This document shows, piece by piece, positions 42,901 through 57,900 of a DNA stretch of 64,000 nucleotides. The notes under the pieces are model-generated. The model was not told where the DNA came from. It worked only from the letters and a program-made list of their open reading frames with translations, and ran no database searches. Origin of the DNA: Ursus arctos (Eukaryota > Chordata > Mammalia > Carnivora > Ursidae); the NCBI RefSeq assembly GCF_023065955.2, contig NW_026622985.1, forward strand, positions 70,731,931-70,795,930, in the 5' to 3' direction. Positions within the stretch are counted from its first letter, which is position 1. Each line of letters begins with the position of its first letter. The position numbers and the translations under genes were made by a program.

Positions 42901-45900
42901 CCACAACTTCTTAATCCAGTCATCTGTTGAAGGGCATCTCGGCTCCTTCCACGATTTAGCTATTGTGGACATTGCTGCTATGAACATTGGGGTGCATATG
43001 GCCCTTCTCTTCACTACGTCTAATACATTCCTTTTTCTTAAAATTGTTCAATAGCTTTCAGGATGAAATTCATATTTTCTAGCATGGATTACACAGATTA
43101 TCTAGCCACTGCTAAATTCTGACTCATTTTCTACTCTTAATACCATATGATCTGGTTATATAACTTACAATTGCCCAAATAAAATGTGCTCTCTTATCCT
43201 TCTCTGCCTGCAGAGGCACCTCCCTCTACACTGAATATTCTATTCTATCATCTTCATTTGACTAACTGCTATTCATTCTTCAAGTCTCAATTCTAAAGAT
43301 AAAACTATAGGAATCTTTCATTGACATCTTCATCTCTGTTAAATTCTCTCCTAATTTCAACTCCTAGAGAAACCCTCTATTACCCCTAGTCTTTAACTAT
43401 ATTGTAAACGTCTACCATCTTGCAATCTCTTCCACTATATTGTCAAATTCTTGAGGCAGGGCATGAATCTGTTACCTTGTATCTCCTAGTGCTTAGCATA
43501 TATTGTTTAAACCCAGCTGAATATATTAGTGATATTGTTTTTTCTTTCACCTACCAAAGTTCCTCAAAAATTGTTAACGGTCAAGAGCTGATTAAAAAAA
43601 TTAAATGCACACATATTATTACCATAATTACAATTTTTTTCCTGGATGATACAGAGCCTTTTATTCATCTAATTATGTCATTTCAATAAAACTTCCACTA
43701 GAGGGCATACAAGGAAAAGTAGAAACAAAACTCTCAATCTGACGGGGAAAATGTACCTTCATAATGATGTATTTATTACTTCTCTGTACCAAGGGCAATG
43801 GTAGGTTTGTCTGCATGTCACATTTTTACCATATAGTTCAGTATTATCTACTGTTTTTACTTTGCTTTAAGCAATCAGGTTTTAGCTTGGGGAATTAATG
43901 AAATAACTATGAAAAAGGAAACTTAGACAATGATAAAACACTATGAATTGGACATCCATATCCAGCTATCAGAGTAGTTTTATTATATTAACCCTCCCAC
44001 TAACAAAGCCTGTAAAAGCTGACAAAATACAAAGTATGTTTGAAGGCCTGATAGAAAACCAAGGCAGCCAGAACATGAGAGGCCAATACTTAGGGAAAAA
44101 AGAGGCATTTGTTGAACTGAGTACTAAATTCTCTGTCACTTTCTCTCTTGAGACATTCACCAATTCCTGGGTAGCATAAGCAGAAAACAGTACCTCTATG
44201 GGGATAAAGACACAAAAACTGGGGTTCAAGGCTACCAAGAACTGCAAGGATTAAGAGTCCGTTTCTGCTATTCCCTTTTTTCCAGGAAAAATATAATAAA
44301 AGAGAAAATAAAAAAGAAAATAAAACAGACCCTGCAGAGAAGAGATCTTCTGCTGCGCTTTTATCTTCAAGGCATATGCAGATTCCTAAGATACATAAAA
44401 TATGTGTGAGGAGGAGAGGAAGACCATAAAACAGATGGTAAGAAGCTGAAAAGGTAAGAGCTTTTAGCACTCCCATAAAACTGAGGAGACAAAATTTATC
44501 ATTCATGACTGTTGAAGGGGGAGTGGCTCAGGTAAAATCCCAAGTTTGAGTTGAGATCACTGAAGGGCTATACAGGAAAGAGATTAATCCTGAAATCCAA
44601 CCTGAACAATCATAATCACTGATTACTTCAAGGTTCTAACTCCCAGTCAGAAGAAAATATTTTCTGGAAGCAAACAGACCTATACAAATGTTTATACATA
44701 ATACCTAGCATTCAATCAAAAATTACTAGGCATTCTAGAAGACAAAACAAGTGACCAAAAAAAAAAAAAAAAAAAAGAGAAAGAGACAATAAAAAAAAAA
44801 AGACCTATAGATGTTACTAGAAACATACTTCAAAATAAGTGTGATTAATATGCTCCAGAAAACAGAAGACAAAGAAAAAATTTAATTAGAGACCTTTAAT
44901 TTTAGGGGAAAAAAAGAGGTAAGCAGAAATTCTAGAACTGAAAAATAGGATTACTGAAATTAAGAAGTTAAAGGATGAGTTTAGTAGCAGATTAACTGCA
45001 GCAGCAGCAGATTAATAACCTGGAGGTTAGGAGGAGGCCAGAAGAAAATACCTGGGGTAAAATATGGAGAGGAAAAGGATGGAAAATAAAAAAAAGATTG
45101 TTAAGAGACATATGTGATATGGGTGTAATGGTCTGAATCTCAGTTGGAGAGAGGCTGAGAATGAGGTAAAAGCAGTATTTGAAGACATATTGGCTGAAAA
45201 ACTTTTGACTCACAATATATATCAAACAATAGATTTAAAAAGTTCTATAAACCCCAAGCTGAACAAATTCAAAGAAAGATATACCTAAGAATATTATAGC
45301 AAAGTTGCCCAAAACAAGAAACAAACAGAAAATCATAAAAACCACCAGAGGATAAAAAACAATACCCTCAACAATAAGACTAACAGCTAGCTTTTCAGTA
45401 GAAACAATGGAAGCCAGGAGACAGCAAAATGATAGCTTTAAAATACCAAATGGAAATAACATCTAACCTACAGTCTATGCTCAATTAAAATGACTTCCAA
45501 AATTAAAGTTTTAATAAAAAGGTTTTCAAACAAAAACAGACTCTGTCACCAGCAAATAAACTAAAGAAAGGTTTTCAGAAGACTAATGAGCCCTGATTGA
45601 AACATGAAAATACAGGATGGAATTAATACCAGAGAGAATGAATATATGATTAAATCTAAATAAGAGTTCACAATAACAGCATAATTGGTAACAATAATAA
45701 AATGATGATAATTATGTGATGTGAGGTTTAAAACACATAGATATTTAAAATATATGACACCACCACAACAAAGGTAGGAGTGGGATGAGCAAATGGAGTT
45801 AAAATACTCTAAGATTCCTGACATTGTCTGGGAATTGGTAAAAGTATTAGTATATAACAGACTCTTAAAAGTAAAAAGTACATGCTACAATCTCTAGAGC

Positions 45901-48900
45901 AGCCACTCAAAGAATAATAGAAGAATGAATAACTAGCAAGATAGGAAAATGAATAAGAAAAAGATTAATCCAAAAGCAATCTTTGGGAAAAAGAGCACTA
46001 ACTAAATGAAACAGATCTGTCAGCATGTACCCTAAACACCAGTGAACTAAATATTCCAATTAAAAGGAAACTACTGTTAATTAATCTGAATTAAAAAAAA
46101 GAACTATCGGGGCGCCTGGGTGGCACAACGGATAAGCATCTGCCTTCGGCTCAGGGCGTGATCCCGGCGTTATGGGATCGAGCCCCACATCAGGCTCCTC
46201 TGCTACGAGCCTGCTTCTTCCTCTCCCACTCCCCCTGCTTGTGTTCCCTCTCTCGCTGGCTGTCTCTATCTCTGTCAAATAAATAAATAAAATCTTAAAA
46301 AAAAAAAAAAAAGATCTATCGCTCACTTTAAATAAATATCTAAGAAAGGCTGAAAGCAAAAGGATGGAAAAAGATACTAAAAGAAAGCTGATACAGTCAT
46401 ACTTATATTAAATAAAGTATATTATAATTAAGAAACATTACTACACATGCAGAGGAACATACTTCATAAAAGGTTAATGCATCAGGAATATGGTGACCTT
46501 AAAACATTAGCAAAAGTTGATCAAATAGAAATCACAGTAACTGACAAAACAAGCAAGCAAAAAAATCAGCAGTCATTGAGAAGGTCTGAATAACAGAACA
46601 AATAAATGTGGCCTAATTAATACACATGGACCATTATACTCAACTATTGCCAAATTATTACTGGAAGTGAACATGCAACATCTGCAAAAACTGACCACAT
46701 TCTGGGCCATAAAGAAAATCTCAACAAACTGTAAAGATGGGAAATCATATAGAACGATGTTCTCTGACCACAGTGAAATTAACAGAAATCAGTAACAAAA
46801 AGAAAACTAAGAGATTTTTTTTAAAAAAGATTTTATTTATTTAACACAGAGAGACAGCCAGAGAGAGAGAGAACACAAGCAGGGGGAGTGGGAGAGGAAG
46901 AAGCAGGCTCCTAGCAGAGAAGCCTGATATGGGGCTCGATCCCACAACGCCGGGATCACGCCCTGAGCCAAAGGCAGACGCTTAACGACTGAGCCACCCA
47001 GGCGCCCCGAAAACTAAGAGATTTAAAAAATTGTGGTATATTCAAACACTGGACTACTTACCAGCAATAAAAAGAAATGAACTACTGATACATAAAACAT
47101 GGATATATTTCAAAAATATTATGCTGAGTGAAGAATTCAGATACTACAAGTATATAATGTATGATGCACAAAACAAAACACCAATCAGGGTAGAAAAAAA
47201 ATAAAATAGTGGTTGCCTCTAGGGTTCAGAGGATTGTCTTGGAAGGGACTTAAGAGAACTTCCTAGGGTAATGGAAAAATGTTCTGTATTTTGAAAGGGA
47301 TGTGAGCTACGTGGGTGTATTTATTTGTCATTCCCCAAACTGTACACGTAAGATCTGTACATTTCACTTTGTAAATCAGATCTCAATGAAAAATGGAATA
47401 AAAAATGTACCAAATGATATAATTTTTACAGATATATGGATGGATTACTATATGTAAGTTCATGTGGATGATCATCCATCCAACTTGGGCAGGAAAAATA
47501 CATACAAATTATAGGACTTGTTACCTCTGGGGAAGAAAGAAGTGAAATGAATATGATTGGGGAGGATGCACAGGAGCCTTTAATTATAGCATATTATTTT
47601 AAACATATTTAAAGCAAAATTGAATCAATTAGGCTTCTCAAAGACTATATGAGTTACAGCTTTGGTATGCAAAGTTTTATATGTTTTTTTTCTTGATTTT
47701 TAATAAGTCTTGTTGGCTTTAGTAAGGGCCAATGGATATTAAAAATTAGTATCTTAATGAGATGCAATAAATTCTTGACTAAGTAAAGGTCCTAATTAGT
47801 GCACAGTTCTACAACGACATATTATCGGGAGATATTAAACTTTCCCAACAAAATGGATTCACTTCTGTGTATAGGTATTCATGAAGTTGTTGCCATACAC
47901 TTGAATGCAGGAAAAATTTTCAAAAGGAAATATAACTGTAGCAGTATGCTTCCTATTGACTAAAATACCACCTATATGTATACAAGGTAAGCATAATGGA
48001 GAAATAAATCAGTTCTTTTAATCTTATGCTTCATTACATCAGCAATCCAACCTTCTTCTTTAGCACAGACCATTAATATGTAGAAAGTAACCTATTTTGG
48101 TGGGAACCACTGAAACAGCATATATTTAGGAAAAAAATCTTTCATTTTCGAAAGTTAAGAAATCATGAGAGAAAGCTTAAAATGTTATTTTTACACTGTT
48201 CACTTCTTCCAGGACTTCTAGTACCACTGGACAACCCCAAATACAAAAAATATAAAACAATACAAAACAATTAAAATAGATAAATAACAAATCTATATTT
48301 CATTTGATCTATGACACCATCAATTTTAGGAGGCACGCCGATTTCAGAGATGCAAATACGTGAAAAAAATGTGTCAGAGTACATGAAATATGGTTGGTTT
48401 TTATTTCAAATTAATTTTTGTATGAAAAGGGTATGGTGACCTAAACCTAATCAATACCAAAGTTCAAAGAGAGTCTTCAGAAGAGTATGGATTATAATTT
48501 CTAATTACAAAGCACTTGAAACAATTATATTCACTAATTGGGTAATCTTTTTGAGGAGTGTTAGACAAACTACAGCTTCACTTAAAAAAATAATTCTTTT
48601 AGCAGTTAGAACGAGTTTAAAGACTAACTGCTGAAGTCACAGTGTATCTAACTTTCCCACTGGGCTAACATCCTGTATCTTTACTTTCTTGTTAAGCCAC
48701 TGGAAAGGGTAGTTCATATACATTCTTTCCACATCCCCAACTCTCACTTACTCCTGATCTACCATAATAATAATCCAGATATCTGTCATATTGAAATATT
48801 TAACCATTTTTAAGTTCAAAAAATAATATACTTACACATTTATGTACAATTTATTAACATGATAAAAATGTTTAAAGAAAAATAGTATATATACTTATCA

Positions 48901-51900
48901 ATTTAATTTCATAAATTAGTAAGAAATATGCATTTTAGAAATTGTGCTCTTACAATACAGCACAGGAAACATTATGAATTTAAGTAAAGTGATACTTAGC
49001 ATCTACTCTGCAATGGCAGCATGTTAAGTACTTTCATATTCATTATCTTGTTTTAATTCTCACAGCTACCCTGATAGCTAGTTAGGTATCATGCTATCAA
49101 TCCCTAAAGAAACTGAGCCTTAACTATTTCAAAAGACTTAATGGCTACATTAGCTTGGGCAAAGAGCTGAGATAGTGTTTGAACCCAGGTTCATGTTTTT
49201 TGTGGCATAAATGGATTGACATATTAATTACTTCACAAATAATATGTTTCAGTTAAGTTTTGTAAATGAAATAGACAAATGATCATTCTATGTCAAATCT
49301 ATTAAAGTCAATAAAAACTTGAAAAATATCAAATGAAAGAACTGTGAAAAAATCAAAAAATATGTAGTGCCAGGATAGTCGAGTGGCTCACAGGGAAATC
49401 AAGACTTTCATACAAGAAAACAATGAAAGGACAACATATGAGATGTATAAAAATGTGCTGAACAAGATAGTCACCCATCCAAAATCATAGCTTACGAACA
49501 AAAGTACTCTTGTGGGCTTAATAACGAAGGAAAGCATCATAGACTATTAACCTGGCATTTGAAGACAAATTTGAATGCACAGTGAGGGAAGAAGAAGATA
49601 TTCCAAACTGAAGAATAACAAAAGCAAAAACAGGCAGGAATGACCATGTATCTGAGGAACAATTTTGAAATAAAATGAAATTAGACTTTAGGAAATAGTA
49701 AGAAGTCATCAAGGTGGGATCAAATTACAGAGAGGTTTGGCTTTCACTTAAAAGACAAAAGGAAGTGTGTTCTACAGGTAACAGCACACAAAACTGATTA
49801 AATTACAGAAATAGTGCAATCAAAAATATCAATTAGGAGGCTAATAAAGCAGCCCTTAAGGTAGGATTATAAATATCAAAAATGCAATGAACTTAAGAGA
49901 TAATATAAATAACAAACTAGGGACAAAAATTTTTTTTTAGGGGTGCCTGGGTGGCTCAGATGTTAAGCGTCTGCCTTCGGCTCAGGGCGTGATCCCAGGG
50001 TACTGGGATCGAGCCCCACATTGGGCTCCCTGCTCCGCTGGAAGCCTGCTTCTTCCTCTCCCACTCCCTCTGCTTGTGTTCCCTCTCTCACTAGCCTCTC
50101 TCTGTCCAATAAATAAATAAAATCTTAAAAAATTTTTTTCTTTCTTTTTTTTTAAAGATTTTATTTATTTATTTGAGTGAGAGCAAGAGAGAGAGAGAGC
50201 CAGCAAGCACAGAAGGAGAGGTAGAAGCAGAGAGAGAGTTCGAGCATAGAGGGAGAGGGAGAAGCGGACTCCCTGGTGAGCAGAGAGCCTGACTGTGGGG
50301 CTCCATTCCCATTCCAGGACCCTGAGATCACGAACTGAGCGGAAGGCAGATGCTTAACCAACTGAGCCACCCAGGCGATCTGGGACAAATTATATATAAA
50401 AGTAAATGAAAAGTTTGAGGTAAATACCAATTTTTCTTGCTACAAATTCATGTTCAAAATTCAAAATTAATTATTGCTTTAAGCATACAGTTAAAAGAAA
50501 ATACAATTATTATGACCCTGAAGAAAAGACATTTAAGCTGATATGGTAAATCATCAAGACTGTCCACCCAATATTGCTGATTCTCCTGTGACACAGTAAG
50601 ATTATACTTCCTCACTCCTTTGAAGCTAGATATGACCACAATTAAATAGAAGAAATGGTATGGGTCTCTCCAAGTGGAAGCTTTAGTAGCCAAAACACAA
50701 CTTACACTGGTGCTAGACACCAATAAAACAAAGTCAAGTCAGAATTTGGGAGTTATTTTTTTGTTTGTTTTAAAGTCTTGGTTTCTGTGTATGTGTTTTC
50801 AGAGATTAGTGTCAAGGGCTTTCATCAACTAGCTTTTCTCACCTTTATCCTCTTCATTCTGTGCTTTCAAAATGACCAAGTAGATTTCTAGGTTTATGAA
50901 CAGCAATATTAATGCCATGACCTAAGTATGGAGTTTTCTAAATAAGCTATTTTTTAAATTCTTTCTGAAAATATTATTGTGACTTCAGCCTATGTTTTCA
51001 GAGCAAAGATATGCCACATATTTACTTACGACTAGAAAACAAGTTAATCTTGTAATCCAAAAATAAACCTCAATCTACCAAATGCTCCAGTGACATTTAC
51101 AACTAAATTTATATTCTGAGAAAGAAAGTAACATTTTTCCCAGAGTATTTTCTGTCTATTAGAACAGGCAATAACATTCAACAAGTTAACAATCACACAA
51201 TGATTACGTCAAAACCTTGGCTATCAGTTAATGTGTGCTGTCTTATCAATGGTAATAAAAACATCTATTGAAATTAAAATGCCACATCATTTTACAAAAC
51301 CTTTATCTCATGTCTGAGCAACCTGAATATAATAAACTTCTCTGCCAGGAAAATTTCTTTCTAAATGTAAAAATATATACATTTTTTTTTAATATAAGAA
51401 AATGTTTCAGAAAACCTGGAGAAAAGAACCCACACAATTCCTAAAAACAGAAATTACAGGGATGGGTGGCTCAGTCTGCTGAGTCTACCTTTGGCTCAGG
51501 TTATGATCCCAGGGTCCTGGGATCGAGCCGCATGGGGCTCCCTGCTCAGCAGGGGAGTCTGCTTCTCCCTCCCCTTGTCCCCCTCCCCTCTGCTTGCGCT
51601 CTGTCTCTGGCTTTCTCCAATAAATAAATAAAATCTTAAAAAAAAAACCCAATTATAATTACATATACTTTTTGAAAGCTTATTACTATTCTAACAATAA
51701 AAATTTCAACTCCAAATTTAAGGCAAGATTGAAGAAGTTTTCAAATCTTATTATATATCCAATCATCTAATACAGACCTTTTAGACTTCAGTAATTCATA
51801 ATGTCCTTGGTTACTATATTATCCAACATGAAAAGAAAAATAATGGCTGGTAAGTCCATACTACGGCACAATTGCCAAGCTGCAAGTAATTTGATTACAG

Positions 51901-54900
51901 GCCACCTTGTTTTCAGGGCTAAATATGACTAAGCTACATTAAAGTGATAATATTTTTGTGTTCACATACTTTCCTTTGACATCTGTGGACCTTTAAAATC
52001 AAAACATTCAAATATCTACAAAACTTTAGGAAAAAGAGAAAAAAAAATCCCAAGATATAAGGCAGGTTAACACAAACATGTATTTTGCAACAATTAGAAA
52101 AGACCATGTTGTTTAAACTGGCTGTGTTGAAAAATCCTAAATATAGACAAGATGGGAAACATAAATACATTCCAATGGTGAATCCTGTTTGGATTAAACT
52201 GTTGTAAATTCCTTTATCAAACCTGTGCTACTTTCAAAGTTTTAAATACCTAAGAGTCACTTTTCTGTTCTGTAAAAAACATATTATCTACTATGGAGGT
52301 GTAAGGATTATATTACAGAATTTATTTAAGAGCAATCAACACACTGCCTGGTACACAGTTTCATTTAAAAACAAGCTAAAGAACTACCCCCAGAAACAAA
52401 TTTTAAAGCCAAAAAAAAAACAGTATTAAATTTCCATATTTGCTAGACATAGTACACTGTGCTAAGAATTGTCAGTAGCCAAGGTCCAAGAGAAACATAA
52501 GATACAGATTTGCGTCAACTTAAAAATGGCTTTCAAGTTGTCAGTTTTTTTTTTTTTTTACCATTTGTCCCACAGGAGGAAAAATAAAAATAATTTTTAA
52601 AAATTAAAAAAATAAAATAAAACCCCAAGGTAGTAATACAGAAAGTTCATCATTAAATATTAAATTAGTGCTATTTTCAACAAGATAACAGATTGCATGG
52701 AATACAAGGAATTAAAGAGCTAACAGATGATCTATAAGTAAAAAACAAAACATTCAGAAGACGCAGGTTTCTAATTCCATTAATGGCAAGCTAATTTGTA
52801 TCAAAATTGTGAAGGTATCTAAAACGGCTAAATGAAATTTTAATTTCTTAAAAACTGAAGGACTAATAAGATATTGAAGAACCACTAAACCAAAATCTAG
52901 ATGGCAAAACCCCAAAGAGGTAAATAAACATAGCATTTGTGGTTGCTTTTGCCTTCTAGGCATTCGCCCGTCAAGAGGAGCCCAATGAGAAAATGAGCTG
53001 TGGCTTTGGAGGCAGTGAACACAAAGAGGAACAAAATTCAAAGTTCCGGGCTTATACAAAGTAGAAAGTTTACTAAACCATACTCAACATACATTAGGCC
53101 GGGACTTTAAGGGCTACACCTTCAGAGTAAGGATGAACAGAAATAAACTAGCTTTCTTGGTACACATCACCAAATGACCCGGGGAACTTCAACCCCTGAA
53201 CTTAGGTTACATGAGTCCTGGACTGATGGTGCCCAAGGCATCTTTCAGAAACACATAAATTCCTACCTTAGGGCCTCATAGTATGCCAAAGAGTAAGTTT
53301 TAAAATCTAATGACTCGCACCTAGTCATGAATCAGAAGCATGAGAAGCTACTGTTAACAGAAACAAACCCACCAAGATTTGTTCAAATATTGTAACTGTT
53401 ACTTCTGAACTACAGCTGACTCTTGAACAACATGGGTTTGAACTGCATAGGTCCACTTATACACATTTTTTTTCAATAAATACAGTACAGTATAGGGGTA
53501 CCTGGGTGGCTCAATCGGTTAAGCATCCAACTCTTGATTTCAGCTTAAGTCATGATCTCAGGGTTGTGGGATCAAGCCCCGCATCAGGCTCCACGTTCAG
53601 CATGGAGTCTGCTAGAGATTCTTTCCCTCCCTCTCTGTGCCCCTCCTCCACACATATTCTCTCTCAATAAATAAATAAAATCTTTTAAAAAAATACAGTA
53701 CAGTACTATATATTTTCTCTTTCTTATGATTTTCTTAACACTTTCTTTTTTCTAGCTTACTTCATTGTAAGAATATAGTATACATTATACATAACATACA
53801 AATTATGTTAATTGATTGTTTATGTTATTGGTAAGGTTTTTGCTCAACAGAAGGCTATTAGTAGTTAAGTTTTGGGGGAATCGAAAGTTATATGCACATT
53901 TTCACCTCACAGGGGGTTGGTGCTCCTAACCCCTGCACTGTTCAAAGGTCAACTGCATATGTTTGCCATCCTAAAGAAGTTCTAATTTAGAGCTTGAAAA
54001 TGTTTTCAGGGAACAAAGAGCTATAAATAGTGACACTGCCAGCGGTGCCTGGGTGGCATTAGCTGGTTGAGTGTCCTACTCTTGGTTGCAGCTCAGGTGG
54101 AGATCTCAGAGTCCTGGGATCAAGCCCTGCGACCAGCACCACGCCGAGCTTGGGAGTCTGCCTGGGATTCTCTCTCCCTTCTCCCTCTGTCCCTCCCCCG
54201 TGCAAGTACGCATGTGCTTGCTCTCGCAAATCTTTTTTTAAAAAAGTGACACTGCTGGTTTTGAAAAGAAACAGAATTTCTAGAAAAAAAGTAACTGAAA
54301 TTATGAACTCAATTGATGAATTTAACAATAAATTAGAAGCAATAAATTAGAAGTGAGATTCAGTGACTGAGAAGGCAAACTGAAAACTATTATCCAGAAT
54401 GTGACACAGTGAAACAAAGACATGGGGAAAAAGAGAGAGGTCTAACAGATACACAATTAGAGACTCAAAGAGGAAAGAACAGGGCAGAGGTAATATTTGA
54501 AGAGATAATGAATGAGACTTATTTAGAACCGAGGCATTAATCCAAAATTTAGAAAATGCTTGTCATAATAATGCTTGATGTAGGAGATGAAGACACCTTA
54601 ATGATAACCATGTTAAAGTGATGGATTTTTTTTCCATTGGCCATTTTCAAGGTGAAACAAGAAATGTCAGAAATGTTGAAAGAAACTAAGAAAATTTCTC
54701 AAAAAACACTGACACTTAGGAATCAAATAGTATTAGATTTTATTTTTTTTAATATTTTATTTATTTGAGAGAGAGAGAGCAAGAGCACAAGCAGGAGGAG
54801 CGGCAGAGGCAGAGGGAAAAGCAGGTACCCTGCTGAGTGGGGAGCCCAACTTGGGGCTTGATCCCAGATCACCGGGATCATGACCTGAGTTGAAGGCAGA

Positions 54901-57900
54901 CGCTTAACCAACTGAGCCACCCAGGTGCCCTGGTATTAGAAGATTTTAAAGCCTACGTACATACAATATTAGAAAGTGACATAAAATTTCAAAGCAGATG
55001 ACAGTTGCTCTTCAAATAATATTTACCTAATACATATGAATGTTATATGTTCACCATAATAATGAACTAGAATGGCTAAAGAAGTAGAAGAGAAGCAGAA
55101 AATATAAAAGCATTTAGTGATATTGATCTTTAGCACACATATGTAAACAGCTTGCTTTAGCAAAACAAACAGCAACAAACACCAATCATGATTTCCAAAA
55201 AAACAATTCAGTAGGTAAAACAAAGCCCCAGATAGTCATAGGTATCTGAGGAACAGATACAAGCTGCAGGTCTCTATTCAGTTTAACTCAGATCTCAGGC
55301 TAGAAAAGTGAACAATGCTCAAAAAGACTGCAAACTTCAGATGCCTGAAGCAAAAGTTTACAGTAGGAAAATACACTATACACTGAAAATGGTTAAAATG
55401 GCAAGCTTTATGTTACATGTACTTAAATGCCATAAAAAATTTTCAAAAAAGAAGAGGGGAGGGAAAAAGGATTGAAACCAAAATTCCCAGTCTTCTAACA
55501 GGTTTTGATTTTTGTCATTTCTAATGAATTATCTATAAAATTCCTGCCAAGTCTTATTGCACTGTCCCTGTGTCCTGAAATTTCTTCTTTTCCACTGCCA
55601 CCATGCTATCCCCATCTGTCCACTAATGCTATCCTTCTTATAAAATTTGCAGCCTAAAAGCACTATTTCCCATGATTTATTCTTTTCAGCTCTATCAAGG
55701 TCCTCATTTTCTGCAAGAAAACATAGTTCAATTATTGCACTACTTTATGCTTTGAGCTTAAAATAAAAACAGCTGAATAGTTTTTCAGGTATTTCTCACA
55801 TTTGTTAATTAGATGCAGATTGTTCTTTTCTTCAACCATGCTGTAAAGTTGTCTGTTTTAATTGAGCACATATCAATTCAAATTTTATGTTCTTTCAGAT
55901 TCATCAGCTTTTCTAGGGTTTTCAGTTTTGAAACTGTGTGGCTGCCTTATAGTTTTAGTTTGAGATGCTTACCTTACGTTATTTTTAATTCAAATAAGTT
56001 TTTCCCTAAATATACCTTGTGTATCTAAAAGATATCTTCTAGTTCTTATGGAAGCAGAACAGTCTAGAACCTATGACAATGGCTTGCTTGACTTTTCTTT
56101 CAGTGTGTTTACAAGATAATAAGTAATTGGAAGGGTAAAGATTTTGCTCTCTATAATACAGTGCAGAAGCAATTAAAAAAAAAAAAAGAGCACCAGCAAA
56201 AAACAATTTCCCATTGAACCCAGAATGGCAAATCTTATCATAAACAACTTCTGAAGGTAAAAATTAAAATTAAGCACCCATCGAGGCTTACTTAAACTAG
56301 GTATCTTGGAGTTCCCAATTCCAAAGTATAGTCAAATCCAAAAGTTATACCTACCTAGGGTTTATACCCTATATGACAGAATTAAAATTCCTGTGAATTG
56401 ATTTGCTACAAATCTGCAGGTAGTCTTTCCAGATCTTTAAAAAATCTGTTTGTTAAATACTGATTATCCACTCTCCCAGTCTTGACTTTTCTCACACTAG
56501 TTTCTCAACCTGGGCACTATAATATTTTGGGATGGGTACTTCTTTGTTTTGAGAGGCTGTCCTATATACCGTGGGTGTTTAACAACATCCCGGGCCTCCA
56601 CCCATTATGCCAGTAGCGTACTCTAAGCCAACAGAATCTCCCAGGTGTGACAATCAAAAGTGTTTCCAGACATTTCCAAGTGTCCCCTGGGAGACAAAAC
56701 AGACACCTGCTGTCTAGCTGTCATAGAAATTAAATAGGGAAAAAAACCTTCTAAAGTCAAGTATAGTCATTTCTATATATCAGGCATTAGATCATTATTA
56801 TTTGAATGAATTATGGATAATAATTCTATTTCGCTATACATATTTCAGTTGGATAGCCTATTTCCTACTCTATTTATTTTGAAGATTAAATAAAACAGAA
56901 AGAGATTAAATAAAACAGAAGACAGAGCCAGATTAAGAAAGAAGTCAGTAACAGAAATTTTAAGCTATCTGATTCATTTTTTAAATTACTAACATTTCAA
57001 CAGATCCAACAAGCAGTTACTGCTTGTTTTCTATGCATCTAGACATTATTACCTATATGATATAATGTAATTGGAAGAGTCTTAGGAAAATGAAAACATT
57101 TCAATATATTACTTAGGAATTCTGTGTAGAACTGTTTAGCAGGTAAGTGGTATACACAGAGTACATGAAGAGGTTTTACCATTACAGCTTAATCATTCTT
57201 TTGAGTGTATGATTCATAAGAAATGATATAGTTTATTGTCTTTCTTTCCCTCTCATTTCAAATTATTAGAACATTCCTCTAAAAATTAAAAGTTGAAAGA
57301 CAACTTTCATGATATACCCTTCCTTTGGTAATCTTATAAAATTAGAACCATGACAGTATGACCTATTTTCATTCCTCAACCATATGGCCAAGTAAACACA
57401 TTGTTTATGATTTTTAAAAAATCATGCTATCAAATATTTAACAGGCTGATAATCAAAGAAAAATATCCATAGTTTTTAATAGATAATAAGGCTCTTACCT
57501 ACAAGCAACATTTGGATCAGCATTTCTTGAAAGCAGTAGCTCTACACACTTTAAGATCTGTTCCTCTGAGCCACGTGCAGAACAAGCAGTTATCAAAATA
57601 GTCTGCTTATCTGTAGTGAAAAGAAAAGTGAGGAAACCCCCCCACACATCAAGAAGTGTATCTAACTGACTTCTTTTATCATTCAAAAGATTCTAAATAT
57701 TTACTGTACTCTTAAAATTTTATACCTATTCCCAAATCTCTTACTCTTAGTAGATACCTTTGTATTCCTTCACCAAAAAATGAGATTAGGGATGAACTCC
57801 TTAATGTCCAAAATATATCTATCATTCATTTCTTAATTTCCCTTTTTTTCCCCCTTTCCTTTAAGAAAATAGGAAAGTGGTAAGAACATGAATGCTGTGT

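Larger units (their letters stand above)
43940..46810 (+). mobile_element. Old HAL1/L1-like LINE, interrupted by SINE
   Basis: Plus orientation. GCAGAAATTCTAGAACTGAA, then GAAGACATATTGGCTGAAAA and GAAACAATGGAAGCCAGGAG follow the order of HAL1/L1 ORF1-type sequence. No intact frame. Exact family uncertain. Confidence 0.55.
26501..57498 (-). other. ASZ1 intron 4 (about 31 kb)
   Basis: The largest intron. It is packed with transposon remains listed separately. Stretches where I see nothing specific: 26501-27720, 29270-30650, 35700-36580, 39300-40200, 47430-48980, 50400-51450, 51650-53400, 54960-56490 and 56710-57498. Confidence 0.85.

Noticed and set aside
43943..44506. Open frames up to 138 codons (44506-44090, minus)
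   Set aside because: They are antisense to an old HAL1/L1-like element. The hydrophobic content comes from the reverse complement of A-rich LINE sequence.
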